In this document: piece after piece, positions 8,658 through 17,620 of the stretch
How positions within the stretch are numbered: the stretch's first letter is position 1
Layout of the letters: every line of letters begins with the position of its first letter
Assembly: GCF_014635325.1 (NCBI RefSeq)
Contig: NZ_BMCT01000001.1
Span: 835,743 to 899,742, forward strand
Reading direction: 5' to 3'
DNA: 64,000 nucleotides
Source: Azorhizobium oxalatiphilum
GTDB lineage: Bacteria > Pseudomonadota > Alphaproteobacteria > Rhizobiales > Xanthobacteraceae
Notes under the pieces: model-generated
The model's input: only the letters and a program-made list of their open reading frames with translations
Told to the model about the DNA's origin: nothing
Databases searched by the model: none
Made by a program: the position numbers and the translations under genes

Positions 8658-9436
8658 TGACCGGACTGAAGATCTCCGGGCTGAGCGCCGGATATGGCCG
8701 CCGGCCCATCGTGAAGGCGGTGTCCCTGCCTGCGCTTGGGGCAGGGCAGGTGATGGCGCTGGTGGGGCCGAACGGCGCCGGCAAGTCCACCTTGATGCGG
8801 GCCATCGTCGGTCTCGTGCCCGCCACCGGCGCGGTGGAGTTCGACGGCACCGATCTGCTGCAACTGCGGCTGCGCGAACGGGCACGGCGCGTGGCCTATA
8901 TGCCGCAGACCCTGCCGGGCGGCATTGGCCTGACGGTTCTGGAGGGCGTCCTGACCGCTTTGCGGGCTTCGCCGGATCATGAGGGCCTGCCCCGTTCTAC
9001 GGATGCGCGGCAGGCGCTGGCGACGCTGGTGCGCTTCGGCATCGGTCATCTGGCATCGGAGCGCATGGATCGGCTGTCCGGGGGGCAGCGGCAACTGGCG
9101 GCGCTGGCACAGGCGGCGGTGCGCATGCCGCCGCTTCTGCTGCTGGACGAGCCGACCAGCGCGCTCGATCTGGCGCATCAGGTGCAGGTCATGCGGTGCA
9201 TCCGCTCCTATGCCGAAATACAGGGGGCGGTGGTGGTGATCGTGCTCCATGATCTGGAACTCGCCTGCCGCTGGGCCGATGCCATCGCGGTCCTCAAGGA
9301 CGGGGCCCTCGCGGCTTTCGGCTCGCCCGAGCAGGCCATCACCCCGGACACCCTGCGCCAGGCCTATGGCGTGGAAGCCCGGATCGACCGGGACGCTGCG
9401 GGTCGCATCCGCGTGCTGGTGGAAGACGCGCTCTAG
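8657..9436 (+). CDS. Iron-siderophore ABC transporter ATP-binding protein (FepC/FhuC type)
   Basis: 259 residues. Walker A is GPNGAGKST, the Q-loop region is MPQTLPG, the signature is LSGGQRQLAALAQA, Walker B is LLLLDEPTSALD, and the H-loop is VLHDLELACRWAD. The start overlaps the permease stop (ATGA). It is the last gene of the operon. Its TAG stop codon lies inside the conserved CTAGAGCA edge of a dispersed repeat, so the exact C-terminus may have been set by arrival of that element. Confidence 0.95.
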   Translation: MTGLKISGLSAGYGRRPIVKAVSLPALGAGQVMALVGPNGAGKSTLMRAIVGLVPATGAVEFDGTDLLQLRLRERARRVAYMPQTLPGGIGLTVLEGVLTALRASPDHEGLPRSTDARQALATLVRFGIGHLASERMDRLSGGQRQLAALAQAAVRMPPLLLLDEPTSALDLAHQVQVMRCIRSYAEIQGAVVVIVLHDLELACRWADAIAVLKDGALAAFGSPEQAITPDTLRQAYGVEARIDRDAAGRIRVLVEDAL

Positions 9437-9495
9437 AGCATGTTCGGCTTTGATTGCTCCGCAACCCAAGCCGAAAGACATTCTCTATCAAAGAC
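9433..9495 (+). repeat. Dispersed ~60-bp palindromic repeat, copy 1
   Basis: Begins CTAGAGCATGTTC and ends in TTCTCTATCAAAG. Inside, TTCGGCTT (9443-9450) pairs with AAGCCGAA (9468-9475) around a GATTGC..CGCAA core. It matches copy 2 (22291-22353, opposite orientation) at 42 of 60 aligned positions by my count, and copy 3 near 55281. It may also act as a transcription end point between the convergent ATPase and phosphatase genes. Confidence 0.7.
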
Positions 9496-9514
9496 TTGGA
9501 GCGTTTCGCGCGGA

Positions 9515-10090
9515 CTACCAGGCCCAGGGTGTGACGGCCTCAAGTGTCCTGTCCATGGCGTAGGCCCCGAGCCAGGGCAGGGCGACATGCCCGTAGCGGA
9601 GCGAAAGCTGGCCTTCGGACGCCTGTCGCCCCTGATGGGCGATGGCGCCGACGTAGAGGGCCGAGGCGAGCCCGCTGCGATCCGCCCCGGCCTGACAATG
9701 CACGAGGACCGGCTTCTCGGCGGTCCTGAGCAGTTCTGTCAGCGCGGCGGCCTCGGCATCCGACAATTCGTGGCTGGCGGACATGCGGAAGTCGACGTGA
9801 TGCATGCCGATCAATTGCGAGGTCGCCACCTCGGCGTCGTACCAGTCCTTGCCCGGATTGGCGCCACGCAGGTTCACCACTGTGCGGATGCCATATTCGG
9901 TCCCGTATCGCACCAGCGCATCCGGCGAGAGCTGGGCGGAGCGATAGAGTTCGTGCGGTACCACCTCATGGAAGTTGCCCGTCAATTGTAGGATGCCGAA
10001 GTAGCTTCCGATGCACAGGCTCAGCAGCAGAGCGATCGCTGCCGTCTTTCGCGCAGCCGGATAGGTATGCGCGAGCCGGTTTCCGGTCAT
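9515..10090 (-). CDS. Membrane-anchored tyrosine/dual-specificity phosphatase-like protein
   Basis: 191 residues. One N-terminal hydrophobic segment (about residues 16-37) is followed by a phosphatase domain. The catalytic P-loop HCQAGADRSG has Cys132 and Arg138 in the C-x5-R spacing of cysteine phosphatases, and YRSAQLSP and VVNLRG are typical of the DSP/PTP subgroup. The start at 10090 is preferred over 10108 because AGGAG sits 7 bases upstream of it. The domain would lie outside the cytoplasm or at the membrane. The substrate is unknown. It is downstream of the RND operon on the same strand, with a 51-bp gap. Confidence 0.85.
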   Translation of the reverse strand: MTGNRLAHTYPAARKTAAIALLLSLCIGSYFGILQLTGNFHEVVPHELYRSAQLSPDALVRYGTEYGIRTVVNLRGANPGKDWYDAEVATSQLIGMHHVDFRMSASHELSDAEAAALTELLRTAEKPVLVHCQAGADRSGLASALYVGAIAHQGRQASEGQLSLRYGHVALPWLGAYAMDRTLEAVTPWAW

Positions 10091-10141
10091 GGGTTTCTCC
10101 TGAAGCATGCGGGACTGCCGGGTGCGCGTCGGCGCCGCCCG

Positions 10142-13100
10142 TCATTCGGCGGGGGCGGGCAGGCTGGGGGGCGCAAGGTCCGCCTTCGGCTTCGGGCGCG
10201 TCACGAAGCGGTCGAAGGCCAGATAGACCACGGGCGTCGTGAACAGCGTCAGCACCTGCGAGATGACGAGGCCGCCCACGATGGCGATGCCGAGCGGTAT
10301 CCGCAGCTCCGCGCCGGGGCCATGGCCGAGGGCGAGCGGCAGGGCGCCGAGCAGCGCGGCCAATGTGGTCATCATGATCGGCCGGAAGCGCAGCAGGCAG
10401 GCCTCGCGGATGGACTGGAGCGGGGACAGCCCGCGCTCGCGTTCGGCCTCCAGCGCGAAGTCGATCATCATGATCGCATTCTTCTTCACGATGCCGATCA
10501 GCAGGATGATGCCGATCATGCCCATGATGGAGAGATCCTGCCCGCTGATCAGCAGCGCAAGAAGGGCGCCGATGCCCGCGGATGGCAAGGTGGAGATGAT
10601 GGTCAGCGGGTGGATCGCGCTCTCATAGAGCACGCCCAGCACGATATAGACCGCAATGATGGCAGCCAGGATCAGCCAGGGCTGGCTGGACAGCGAGGCC
10701 TGGAAGGCCTGCGCCGTGTCCTGGAAGGTGCCGATGACATTGACCGGCATGCCGAGGTCGAGCTGGGCCTTCTGGATTTCGGTCACGGCGTCGCTCAGCG
10801 CGTATCCCGGCCCGAGATTGAACGAGAGCGTGACGGCGGGCATGGCGCTCTGGTGGTTCACAGTCACCGGCAGCACGCCGTTGCGCACGCTTGCCAGCAT
10901 GTCGAGGGGCACCAGTTTGCTGGTGGTCGATGACTTCACATAGAGGTGCTGGAGCGCATCGGTGTTGAGCTGGAAGCGCGGGTCGAGCTCCATCACCACG
11001 TGATACTGGCTGACCTGCGTGAACAGCGTTGCCACCTGCCTTTGGCCGAAGGCGTCATAGAGCGCATCGTCGATATCCTGCACCGAGACACCGAGGCGCG
11101 CGGCGGTCGGCCGGTCGATGTCCAGCGTGGCGCTGGTCGCCGGCTTCTGGCGGTCGGACGACACGTCGAGGATGCCCGGCAGCTTGGCCATGGCGCCCGA
11201 CATGGCGGTGGCCCATTTGTCCAGTTCTGCCGGATCGGAGCTTTGCAGCGTGTACTGATAGGCCGCCGCCGAGGCGCGGCCGCCCACCTGAATGTCCTGC
11301 CGGATCTGCATGTTGAGCTGCAGCCCCTCCAGATTGGCGGTGGCCGCCTTGACCCGGTCCATGACCTGAAAGGCGGTGGCGCTCCGGTCCGCGAACGGCT
11401 TCAGGTTGATCTGGATCTGGCCGACGCTGGCGGAGGGGCTGGGGTTGATCCAGTAGGCGACGTTCAGGACGGCCGGATCGTCCGATGTGATGGCGCCCAG
11501 CTGCTGCATCTTCTGCGACATCAGGTCGAAGGAGATGTCGGTGGCGGCGCGCGCCTGCCCCACGATGAAGCCGGTGTCCTGCAACGGCAGGAAGCCCTTG
11601 GGCGTGACCACATAGAGCCAGCCGGTGAGCGCGATGGTCGCGAGGGTCACGAGGAGCGTCAGGGTGCGATGGGACAGCACCACGTCGAGGCAGCGGCCAT
11701 AGCCGGCGGTGACGGCCTCGAACGCCCGCTCCGACCAGCGGTAGAGGCGCCCGTGCTGGGCATCGTGATCATGCGAGATCAGCCAAGCGCACATCATGGG
11801 CGTGACGGTCAGCGAGATCAGGCCGGACATCAGGATGGCGATGCTCACCGTGACCGCGAACTCGCGGAACAGCCGCCCCACGATGCCGCCCATCAGCAGC
11901 AGCGGAATGAATACCGCGATCAGCGAGATGGTCATGGAGATGATGGTGAAGTTCACCTCGCGGGCGCCGTCGATGGCCGCCTGCAGCTTCGACTTGCCCA
12001 TCTCCAGATGGCGGATGACGTTCTCGATGACGACGATGGCGTCGTCCACCACGAAGCCCACCGCGATGGTCAGGCCCATGAGCGAGAGATTGTCGAGGCT
12101 GTAGCCCAGCGCATACATCACGCAGAAGGTGCCCAGCAGCGACAGCGGAATGGTGATGCTGGGGATGATGGTGGCCCACAGGTTGCGCAGGAAAGCGAAG
12201 ATGACCGCCACCACCAGCGCGATGGTGATGAGCATGGTGAACTGAACGTCGTCCACCGAAGCCTGGATGATCTGCGTGCGGTCGCCCACCACGGTCAATT
12301 TGATGCCCGCCGGCAGCCCGGCCTGGAACTCGGGCAGGCGGTCCTTGATGGCCTGGATGGTCTGAAGGACGTTGGCGCCGGCCTGCTTGTGGATGTCGAT
12401 CATCACCGCCCGCGTGCCTTGCAGCCATGCGGCCTGATGATTGTCCTCCGGCGCGGTGATGACGGTGCCGAGGTCGCTCAGCAGGATGGGCGCGCCGTTG
12501 CGATAGGCGACCACCATGTTGCCATAGGCGGGGGCATCGATGAGCTGATCGGTGGCATCCAGCACGACCGTGCGGTCGGCGTTCGAGAGCTGGCCCTTGG
12601 GGGCGTTGACGGTCTGCTCACCGATGACGGTGCGGATGTCGGCCAGCGTCAGGCCGCGCGCCGCCACCTTGTCCGGATCGAGCCGGATGCGGACCGAGGG
12701 GCGCTGCGGCCCGTGGAAATCCACCAGCCCGACCCCCGACATCATGGAGATCTGCTGGGCGATGACGTCCTCGGCATAATGATCGACCTCGGTGGTCGGC
12801 ACCACGTCGGAACTGAGCGAGAGTGTGAGCAGCACTGCCTCCGCCGGATTCACCTTATGGAAGGTGGGTGGATTGGGCAGGTTCTTCGGCAGCGCGCCGG
12901 CGGCGGCGGAGATGGCGATCTGCACGTCCTGCGAGGCGGCGTTGATGTCGCGGTTCAGGTCGAATTGCAGGACGATGTTGGTGCGCCCGGACGAACTCAC
13001 CGAGGTCATCTGGGCGACGCCCGGCACGTTGGTGGCGAGCGAGTTTTCCAGCGGCGTGGCGACGGACGTCGCCATGGTCTCGGCGCTGGCGCCCGGCAGG

Positions 13101-13243
13101 CTGGCCGAGATCTGGATGGTGGGGAAATCCACCTGCGGCAAAGGCGCGACGGGCAGCTGGAAATAGGCCACCACGCCCAGCAGGATCAGGCCGATGGCGA
13201 GCAGGCAGGTGCCGACGCGGCGGCGGATGAAAAGCTCGCTCAT
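10142..13243 (-). CDS. RND efflux pump inner-membrane subunit (MdtB/MdtC type)
   Basis: 1033 residues, the usual size for a hydrophobe/amphiphile-efflux RND protein. The first transmembrane helix follows FIRRRVGTCLLAIGLI. The porter domain has PLPQVDFPTIQISASLPGAS near residue 34. The proton-relay helix TM4 carries GFVVDDAIVVIENVIRHLE with the Asp pair, and TM10/TM11 blocks lie near the end. Translation starts at ATG 13243, sharing its A with the adaptor stop (TGATG) and preceded by GGAGG. No outer-membrane factor is encoded nearby, so a TolC-like protein from elsewhere is required. Likely role: export of drugs, detergents or metabolites. Confidence 0.95.
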   Translation of the reverse strand: MSELFIRRRVGTCLLAIGLILLGVVAYFQLPVAPLPQVDFPTIQISASLPGASAETMATSVATPLENSLATNVPGVAQMTSVSSSGRTNIVLQFDLNRDINAASQDVQIAISAAAGALPKNLPNPPTFHKVNPAEAVLLTLSLSSDVVPTTEVDHYAEDVIAQQISMMSGVGLVDFHGPQRPSVRIRLDPDKVAARGLTLADIRTVIGEQTVNAPKGQLSNADRTVVLDATDQLIDAPAYGNMVVAYRNGAPILLSDLGTVITAPEDNHQAAWLQGTRAVMIDIHKQAGANVLQTIQAIKDRLPEFQAGLPAGIKLTVVGDRTQIIQASVDDVQFTMLITIALVVAVIFAFLRNLWATIIPSITIPLSLLGTFCVMYALGYSLDNLSLMGLTIAVGFVVDDAIVVIENVIRHLEMGKSKLQAAIDGAREVNFTIISMTISLIAVFIPLLLMGGIVGRLFREFAVTVSIAILMSGLISLTVTPMMCAWLISHDHDAQHGRLYRWSERAFEAVTAGYGRCLDVVLSHRTLTLLVTLATIALTGWLYVVTPKGFLPLQDTGFIVGQARAATDISFDLMSQKMQQLGAITSDDPAVLNVAYWINPSPSASVGQIQINLKPFADRSATAFQVMDRVKAATANLEGLQLNMQIRQDIQVGGRASAAAYQYTLQSSDPAELDKWATAMSGAMAKLPGILDVSSDRQKPATSATLDIDRPTAARLGVSVQDIDDALYDAFGQRQVATLFTQVSQYHVVMELDPRFQLNTDALQHLYVKSSTTSKLVPLDMLASVRNGVLPVTVNHQSAMPAVTLSFNLGPGYALSDAVTEIQKAQLDLGMPVNVIGTFQDTAQAFQASLSSQPWLILAAIIAVYIVLGVLYESAIHPLTIISTLPSAGIGALLALLISGQDLSIMGMIGIILLIGIVKKNAIMMIDFALEAERERGLSPLQSIREACLLRFRPIMMTTLAALLGALPLALGHGPGAELRIPLGIAIVGGLVISQVLTLFTTPVVYLAFDRFVTRPKPKADLAPPSLPAPAE

Positions 13244-14463
13244 CACCTGGCCTCCGACGCGACGTGCTGGGCCTGCGGAGCAGAGAACGTCACGGCCACC
13301 CTGGTGCCGCGCGTCAGCCGCGACTGGCCGGAGAGAACGACGGTCTCGCCATCCTTCAGGCCGCTGCTGATCGCCGTCACATCGCCCACGGTGGGGCCGG
13401 TGCCCACAGCGCGGATGTCCACGGTGTCGTCGGGCTTCACCACGAACACATAGGGGCCCTTCTGGCCGCTCTGCACGGCGATGGAGGGCAGGGTGACGGT
13501 ATTCGCGTCGTCCCGCAGATGGACGCGGGCAGTCACGAGCTGACCGGGCCAGAGGGTACGGTCGGCATTGGGAAACTCGGCCTTCAGCTTCACCATGCCG
13601 GTGGTGCTGTCCACCTGGCTGTCGATCACGGTGAGCTTGCCGTCCGCCAGATGCTGGCTGCCGTCCCGGCTATCGACCGAGACGCTGAGCGGGGCCTTCG
13701 CCTGCCCGGCGAGAAGGTCCGGCAGATTGTCCTGCGACAGTGGAAACTGGACGGCGATGGGCTCGACCTGGGTGATGGTCACGAGGCCGGCATTGTCTCC
13801 GGGGTGAACGATGGCGCCTTCGTTGATCTGCTTCAGGCCGACACGGCCGGAGATCGGGGCGGTGATGGTGGCGTAGCCGAGATTGAGCCGGGCGGTGTCG
13901 ACCGCGGCCTGATCGGCCAGAACGGTGGCCTGCAGCACGGCCACCTGTGCCTTGGTGTTGTCGGCCGCCTGCGCGGTGCCGAAGCCCTTGGCGTTGAGCT
14001 GTTGAGCGCGCGCTTCCTCCACCTTCGCATTGGCGAGTTGCGCCTGATCCTTCTGGAGGGTGGCCTGCGCGCCGGCCAGCACGGCCTGATAGGGGCCGGG
14101 GTCCACCTGCGCGAGCAGATCGCCCTTGCGGACATCCTGCCCTTCCCGGAAGGCGATGGTCTGCACCTGTCCATCGACGCGGACCTTCACGTCCACCTGA
14201 TTCAGCGGCGACACCGTGCCGAGGCCTGACCTCACGATGGGCAGCGTGGCCGTGGTGGCCTTGACGGCGGTCACGGGGATGGCCGCAGGCGCTGCGGCCT
14301 GATGCGCCGGGGCGCCGGCCGAGTGCAGCGTGTAGAAGACGCCGCCACAGATCGCGATTGCGGCCACGCCCAGCAGCGCCCAGCGCCGCACTCCGCCTGC
14401 TCGGGCAATACGTACCGATCCGGTGGCGGCGTCATCGAAGGGGGGCGGTGACATGCGGTCCAC
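13243..14463 (-). CDS. RND efflux periplasmic adaptor (membrane fusion protein, MdtA type)
   Basis: 406 residues. A single membrane anchor (about residues 25-45) follows a short cytoplasmic tail. The lipoyl/hairpin region follows, with the DVRKGDLLAQVDPGPYQA block and the coiled hairpin rich in AQ/KA repeats; the barrel region contains ATITAPISGRVGLKQINEGAIVH in its family position. The GTG at 14463 has AAAGG 8 bases upstream; ATG 14454 is the alternative. It is the first gene of the efflux operon. A palindrome shared with the divergent response-regulator promoters lies 216 bp upstream. Confidence 0.93.
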   Translation of the reverse strand: MDRMSPPPFDDAATGSVRIARAGGVRRWALLGVAAIAICGGVFYTLHSAGAPAHQAAAPAAIPVTAVKATTATLPIVRSGLGTVSPLNQVDVKVRVDGQVQTIAFREGQDVRKGDLLAQVDPGPYQAVLAGAQATLQKDQAQLANAKVEEARAQQLNAKGFGTAQAADNTKAQVAVLQATVLADQAAVDTARLNLGYATITAPISGRVGLKQINEGAIVHPGDNAGLVTITQVEPIAVQFPLSQDNLPDLLAGQAKAPLSVSVDSRDGSQHLADGKLTVIDSQVDSTTGMVKLKAEFPNADRTLWPGQLVTARVHLRDDANTVTLPSIAVQSGQKGPYVFVVKPDDTVDIRAVGTGPTVGDVTAISSGLKDGETVVLSGQSRLTRGTRVAVTFSAPQAQHVASEAR

Positions 14464-14906
14464 GAAGGCTGCCTTTCAGGTCTTGGGCGTCGGCCGGCGA
14501 GGGGCGACGCGAGGGCGAAGCGCGACACTCAGGCCCCGATGGCTTCGGCAGGCTCCTGACCCAGGGCGGGAAGTCGGCTGGAGCATGCGTCGGCGCATCG
14601 GGGGCTGATGGCGGGCAAGAAGGGGATGCCCTGCAGCCTGATCATGGAGGCGCAGCCCTTGGCTGCAGTTCGCGCCGGCATGAAATGCATTTCATGATCG
14701 GGGGCGCCGTGGCGGCTTTGGTCAGGGTGCCTTCGCTCCGGCGTGAGCGGCGCGAGCCGGCCGCCCCTCCCGGCGCCCGCCGCGAGAAGAAGCGGCGCGG
14801 CGGCAGAAGGGCTTCAGGCGTGAGGCTCTGTCAGCAAATCTGGTCCCGGCACGCCGGAGACGCGCGGGCGCGCTGCCTGCCGCCATCAATCCCGATGAGG
14901 CGGTCG
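14464..14906. other. Leader region of the RND efflux operon; no gene seen
   Basis: 443 bp between the adaptor start and the end of the small membrane-protein gene upstream. Short open frames here have no recognisable content or ribosome sites. The main landmark is a perfect 18-bp palindrome at 14679-14696; a small GCAGCC/GGCTGC hairpin lies at 14652-14666. Confidence 0.5.
14679..14696. promoter_or_regulatory. 18-bp perfect palindrome, operator candidate for the efflux operon
   Basis: CATGAAATGCATTTCATG reads the same on both strands. Its ATGAAA-N4-TTTCAT core recurs at 18417-18432 between two divergent response-regulator genes. It lies upstream of the adaptor/pump operon. Binding by one of those regulators is inferred from the shared motif. 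Confidence 0.55.
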
Positions 14907-15125
14907 TCAGCGCCCGAGCTTCTTGCGGGCCGCGCGGCGGACGCTTTCGAGCAGGATGGCGAGGCATCCGGCCAGCAGCAGTACGCTGCTGGCGAGGGGC
15001 GGGGTTCCCGCCACCTCGACCGCCAGCGCGACGACGGCAATCAGGGCGACACTGGCGAGGGCGAGCGCGCCGTCATCGATGAACATGCCGAGGAGTTCGG
15101 CGATGACGCTGCGGAGAAATTTCAT
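14907..15125 (-). CDS. Small membrane protein coupled to the upstream membrane-protein gene
   Basis: 72 residues. Two hydrophobic stretches (about residues 20-37 and 43-58) are followed by a basic tail, RRAARKKLGR. Its ATG overlaps the stop codon of the preceding gene in an ATGA arrangement (rare chance), which argues that it is a real, co-translated product. I recognise no family. It could be a small partner subunit of the larger polytopic protein; that is inference from coupling only. Confidence 0.6.
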   Translation of the reverse strand: MKFLRSVIAELLGMFIDDGALALASVALIAVVALAVEVAGTPPLASSVLLLAGCLAILLESVRRAARKKLGR

Positions 15126-15868
15126 CGCGGGGCTCCTGCGAGGGTGAGCTGGCGCAGCCACTGGACGGCGCCCAGCGCCACGAGGGTGAAGATGGCGAAG
15201 ATGACGAGCAGCGCGAGATCGGCGCCGGGCCAGTCCGCCCCCAGCCCCTCGCCGACCCAGAACACGCCGAAGGCGCTCAGCATCAGGCCGACGGTGAACT
15301 TGAGCGTGTTCTCGGGCACCCGGGACAGCGGCCGATGCACGGCAAGGCCGACGAGCATCACGAGCAGGCAGGCGGCGAGGGCGCCGAGGCTCGCATAGGC
15401 CATCAGCCCATGGCCGGCGCCGACCGCGATGACGATGAACACCACCTCCACGCCTTCGAGCAGCACCGCCTTGAAAGCGGCGGAGGCGGCAAGGAAATCA
15501 GCCCGCCGGTCCGCGCTCTGCCGCAGCAGCATGTCGCTCTCGCTGGCGAAGGCCTGATCCTCGTCATGCAGCGGGATGAAGCCGGAGGCGCGCAGGATGG
15601 CTTTGCGCAGCCAGCGCATGCCGAACAGGATCAGCAGCGTGCCGATCACGAACTGCATCAGCTCGATGGGGATCATGCTGATGAGCGGGCCGAAGATGAG
15701 GACGAGGGCGGCCAGCACCGCCAGCGCCAGTCCCGCGCCGGCGAAGGCGGGCTTCCAGCCGCGCGAGAGGCCGACCGCGAGAATGATGGTGAAGGCTTCC
15801 ACCACCTCCACGAATGAGCCGAGGAAGGCGGCCGCCATGGTGGACCCGATTGTGGTCATCGTCGTCAT
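15122..15868 (-). CDS. Polytopic membrane protein with internal repeat (COG4280-like)
   Basis: 248 residues, about seven hydrophobic segments. Two related motifs stand out: GSFVEVVEAFTIILAVG near the N-terminus and VLLEGVEVVFIVIAVG in the middle. Each has two acidic residues followed by a hydrophobic helix, suggesting an internally duplicated transporter fold. The spacing of the glutamates recalls the REGLE repeats of FTR1-type iron permeases and the paired motifs of Gdt1-type cation transporters, but the match is loose. The start at 15868 is chosen because the first hydrophobic segment begins there; 5' extensions are polar and unlike membrane protein. The substrate is unknown. Confidence 0.7.
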   Translation of the reverse strand: MTTMTTIGSTMAAAFLGSFVEVVEAFTIILAVGLSRGWKPAFAGAGLALAVLAALVLIFGPLISMIPIELMQFVIGTLLILFGMRWLRKAILRASGFIPLHDEDQAFASESDMLLRQSADRRADFLAASAAFKAVLLEGVEVVFIVIAVGAGHGLMAYASLGALAACLLVMLVGLAVHRPLSRVPENTLKFTVGLMLSAFGVFWVGEGLGADWPGADLALLVIFAIFTLVALGAVQWLRQLTLAGAPR

Positions 15869-16264
15869 GGGCAGTGTGTCCCTTGCGTGTCTCAGCGCCG
15901 TTCCGCATCGAAGTTCCGTGACGCCGTGTCTCTCGAGGGGCGACGGGGAAATCCGGCCATGCCGATCTGTGTAGTAAATGCTACTCAATCTCAGTATCGG
16001 AAATATACGCTTCAGGAAAGCGCCTTACGCTGGGGTGCCTGGCGAAAAATGTGCCCGCTCGTGTGCTCGGATAAGGAGCGACACGCGACAGATGGGGCGG
16101 TAGCTGCTGCCCTCTCGAGGGCGGGCTTTGGCGTGCCCCTCCGAAATCCTGCTGCCGATGACGCCGTGCTGGCGATGGACGCCATCGATGGCGGTGCGAC
16201 CGGGCGGTCCGCGCGTCCACATCTGCGTGGCCGGCGAGCATATGTTCGGATTGAAACGGCCCGT
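15869..16264. other. Intergenic region upstream of the COG4280-like gene; no gene seen
   Basis: 396 bp between two minus-strand genes. Frames through it have no recognisable content. A locally AT-rich patch at about 15968-16015 includes the inverted repeat GTAGTAAATGCTAC (15971-15984, arms GTAG/CTAC), about 100 bp upstream of the membrane-protein start and a plausible promoter or operator. Confidence 0.4.
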
Positions 16265-17620
16265 TCAGGCGTCGGGCATCTTCGCCAAAGTGATCCGGCA
16301 GCCGGGATCATTGTCGGCGAGCGTCAGCGCCATGCCGTGCAGGCCGGCGATGCCGGCAACGAGGCTGAGGCCGAGGCCACTGCCGGGCGTGCTCCGGCTC
16401 TTCTCCGTCCGGTAGAAGCGGCGGAGCACCGCCTCCCGTTCGGCCGGGGGAATGCCCGGTCCGTCATCGGCGACACTCACGCCACGCCCCGCAGCGGAGA
16501 CGAACAGCTCGACCCGCACGTGACCGCCGGGAGGCGTGAACTTGATGGCATTATCCAGCAGATTGCCCACCGCCTCGAACAGCAGGCTGGCATCCCCCAT
16601 GAGCGGCAGGCTGACGGGCTGCCCGCTCAGGCTCAAGGCGAGCTGCTTCTCATCGGCCAGCGGCTCGTAGAAATCGACGGCATCCTGCACGATGGCGGCA
16701 AGATCGACGCTGACAAAACCGGAGCGCCGCGCGCCGTCCTCCACCTCGGAGATGCGCAGCAGCGCGGCGAAGGTCTTCAGTATGCCCTTGGTTTCGGTGA
16801 TGGCGTCATCCACGGCAAGGCCGTACGCCTCCTTTGGCGGGTCGTGCCGGCGCACCCGTTCCAGCCCGCCGAGAAGGCGTGTCAGGGGCGTGCGCAGATC
16901 ATGGGCGATGTTGTCGCACACGCCCTTCACCTCACGCATAAGGCGGTCGATCTCCTCCAGCATGCCGTTCACCACATGGACGAGGCGGTCCACGTCGTCG
17001 GATGTGCCCCGTGTGGGCAGGCGGTTGGATAGGTCGCCGGCGACGATCTTGCGGATCGCCAGCGTCACCGCATCGAGGCGCCGGACCGCGCCGACGCCGA
17101 CGAACACCGCACCGCCGAGCCCGAGCACGACAGTCAGTATGCCGCCGATCAGCATCGCCCGGACAAGTGCTTCGTTGAATTCGTCGGTCTCGTGCAGGCC
17201 CTGGGCGATGAGCAGGGTGTCGCCCGTCTCCAGCCTGCGGGCGATCCCGCGATACTGCTCCCGCTTGCCGTTCAGGGCGACGGCGAAGTCGAAGGGCGTG
17301 TCCCAGGCGGGGATGGTGGCGGGAGCGGGCAGGGCAGTCCCGTCGAGACGCCGGCCGGCAGGATCGAAGATGGCCATGGCCCGTTCCAGGCTGGGATCGA
17401 CGAGAGCGCGGGCCTGAAGGCGCGTGCGCAGCTCTTCGGGGCTGAAGCGCGACAGGTCCACCCGCTCGCGCAGCAGCCACTCATCGGTCCGGGCCACGAG
17501 GAAGCCCTGCATCTGCACATACAGCACGCCGAAGAGCGTGACGGAGGCGCCGCCGAACAGCAGCAGGAAGAACAGGGCGAGGCGGAAGCTCGTGGTGCGC
17601 GGGAGTTCACGAAGCCGCAT
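16265..17620 (-). CDS. Sensor histidine kinase (HAMP-containing)
   Basis: 451 residues. Transmembrane helix 1 (about residues 12-36), a ~110-residue extracytoplasmic domain, then a second helix (about 155-178) and a HAMP-like linker. The H box is NIAHDLRTPLTRLLGGLERV, the N box GNLLDNAIKFTPPGG, and the G boxes VADDGPGIPPAERE and GSGLGLSLVAG. The start overlaps the end of its response-regulator gene by 14 bp. It is the only kinase next to two response regulators (17607-18290 and 18489-19166), so it might serve both. Confidence 0.92.
   Translation of the reverse strand: MRLRELPRTTSFRLALFFLLLFGGASVTLFGVLYVQMQGFLVARTDEWLLRERVDLSRFSPEELRTRLQARALVDPSLERAMAIFDPAGRRLDGTALPAPATIPAWDTPFDFAVALNGKREQYRGIARRLETGDTLLIAQGLHETDEFNEALVRAMLIGGILTVVLGLGGAVFVGVGAVRRLDAVTLAIRKIVAGDLSNRLPTRGTSDDVDRLVHVVNGMLEEIDRLMREVKGVCDNIAHDLRTPLTRLLGGLERVRRHDPPKEAYGLAVDDAITETKGILKTFAALLRISEVEDGARRSGFVSVDLAAIVQDAVDFYEPLADEKQLALSLSGQPVSLPLMGDASLLFEAVGNLLDNAIKFTPPGGHVRVELFVSAAGRGVSVADDGPGIPPAEREAVLRRFYRTEKSRSTPGSGLGLSLVAGIAGLHGMALTLADNDPGCRITLAKMPDA

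Noticed and set aside
10946-13453. Long open frame on the + strand opposite the RND pump
   Set aside because: Same cause: antisense to a 1033-residue RND protein with every family motif. The composition is biased (His, Asp, Gln, Gly).
15971-15984. GTAG...CTAC inverted repeat as a Fur or Irr box
   Set aside because: Arms of four bases only, and no good match to a known iron box; noted as a possible promoter region only.
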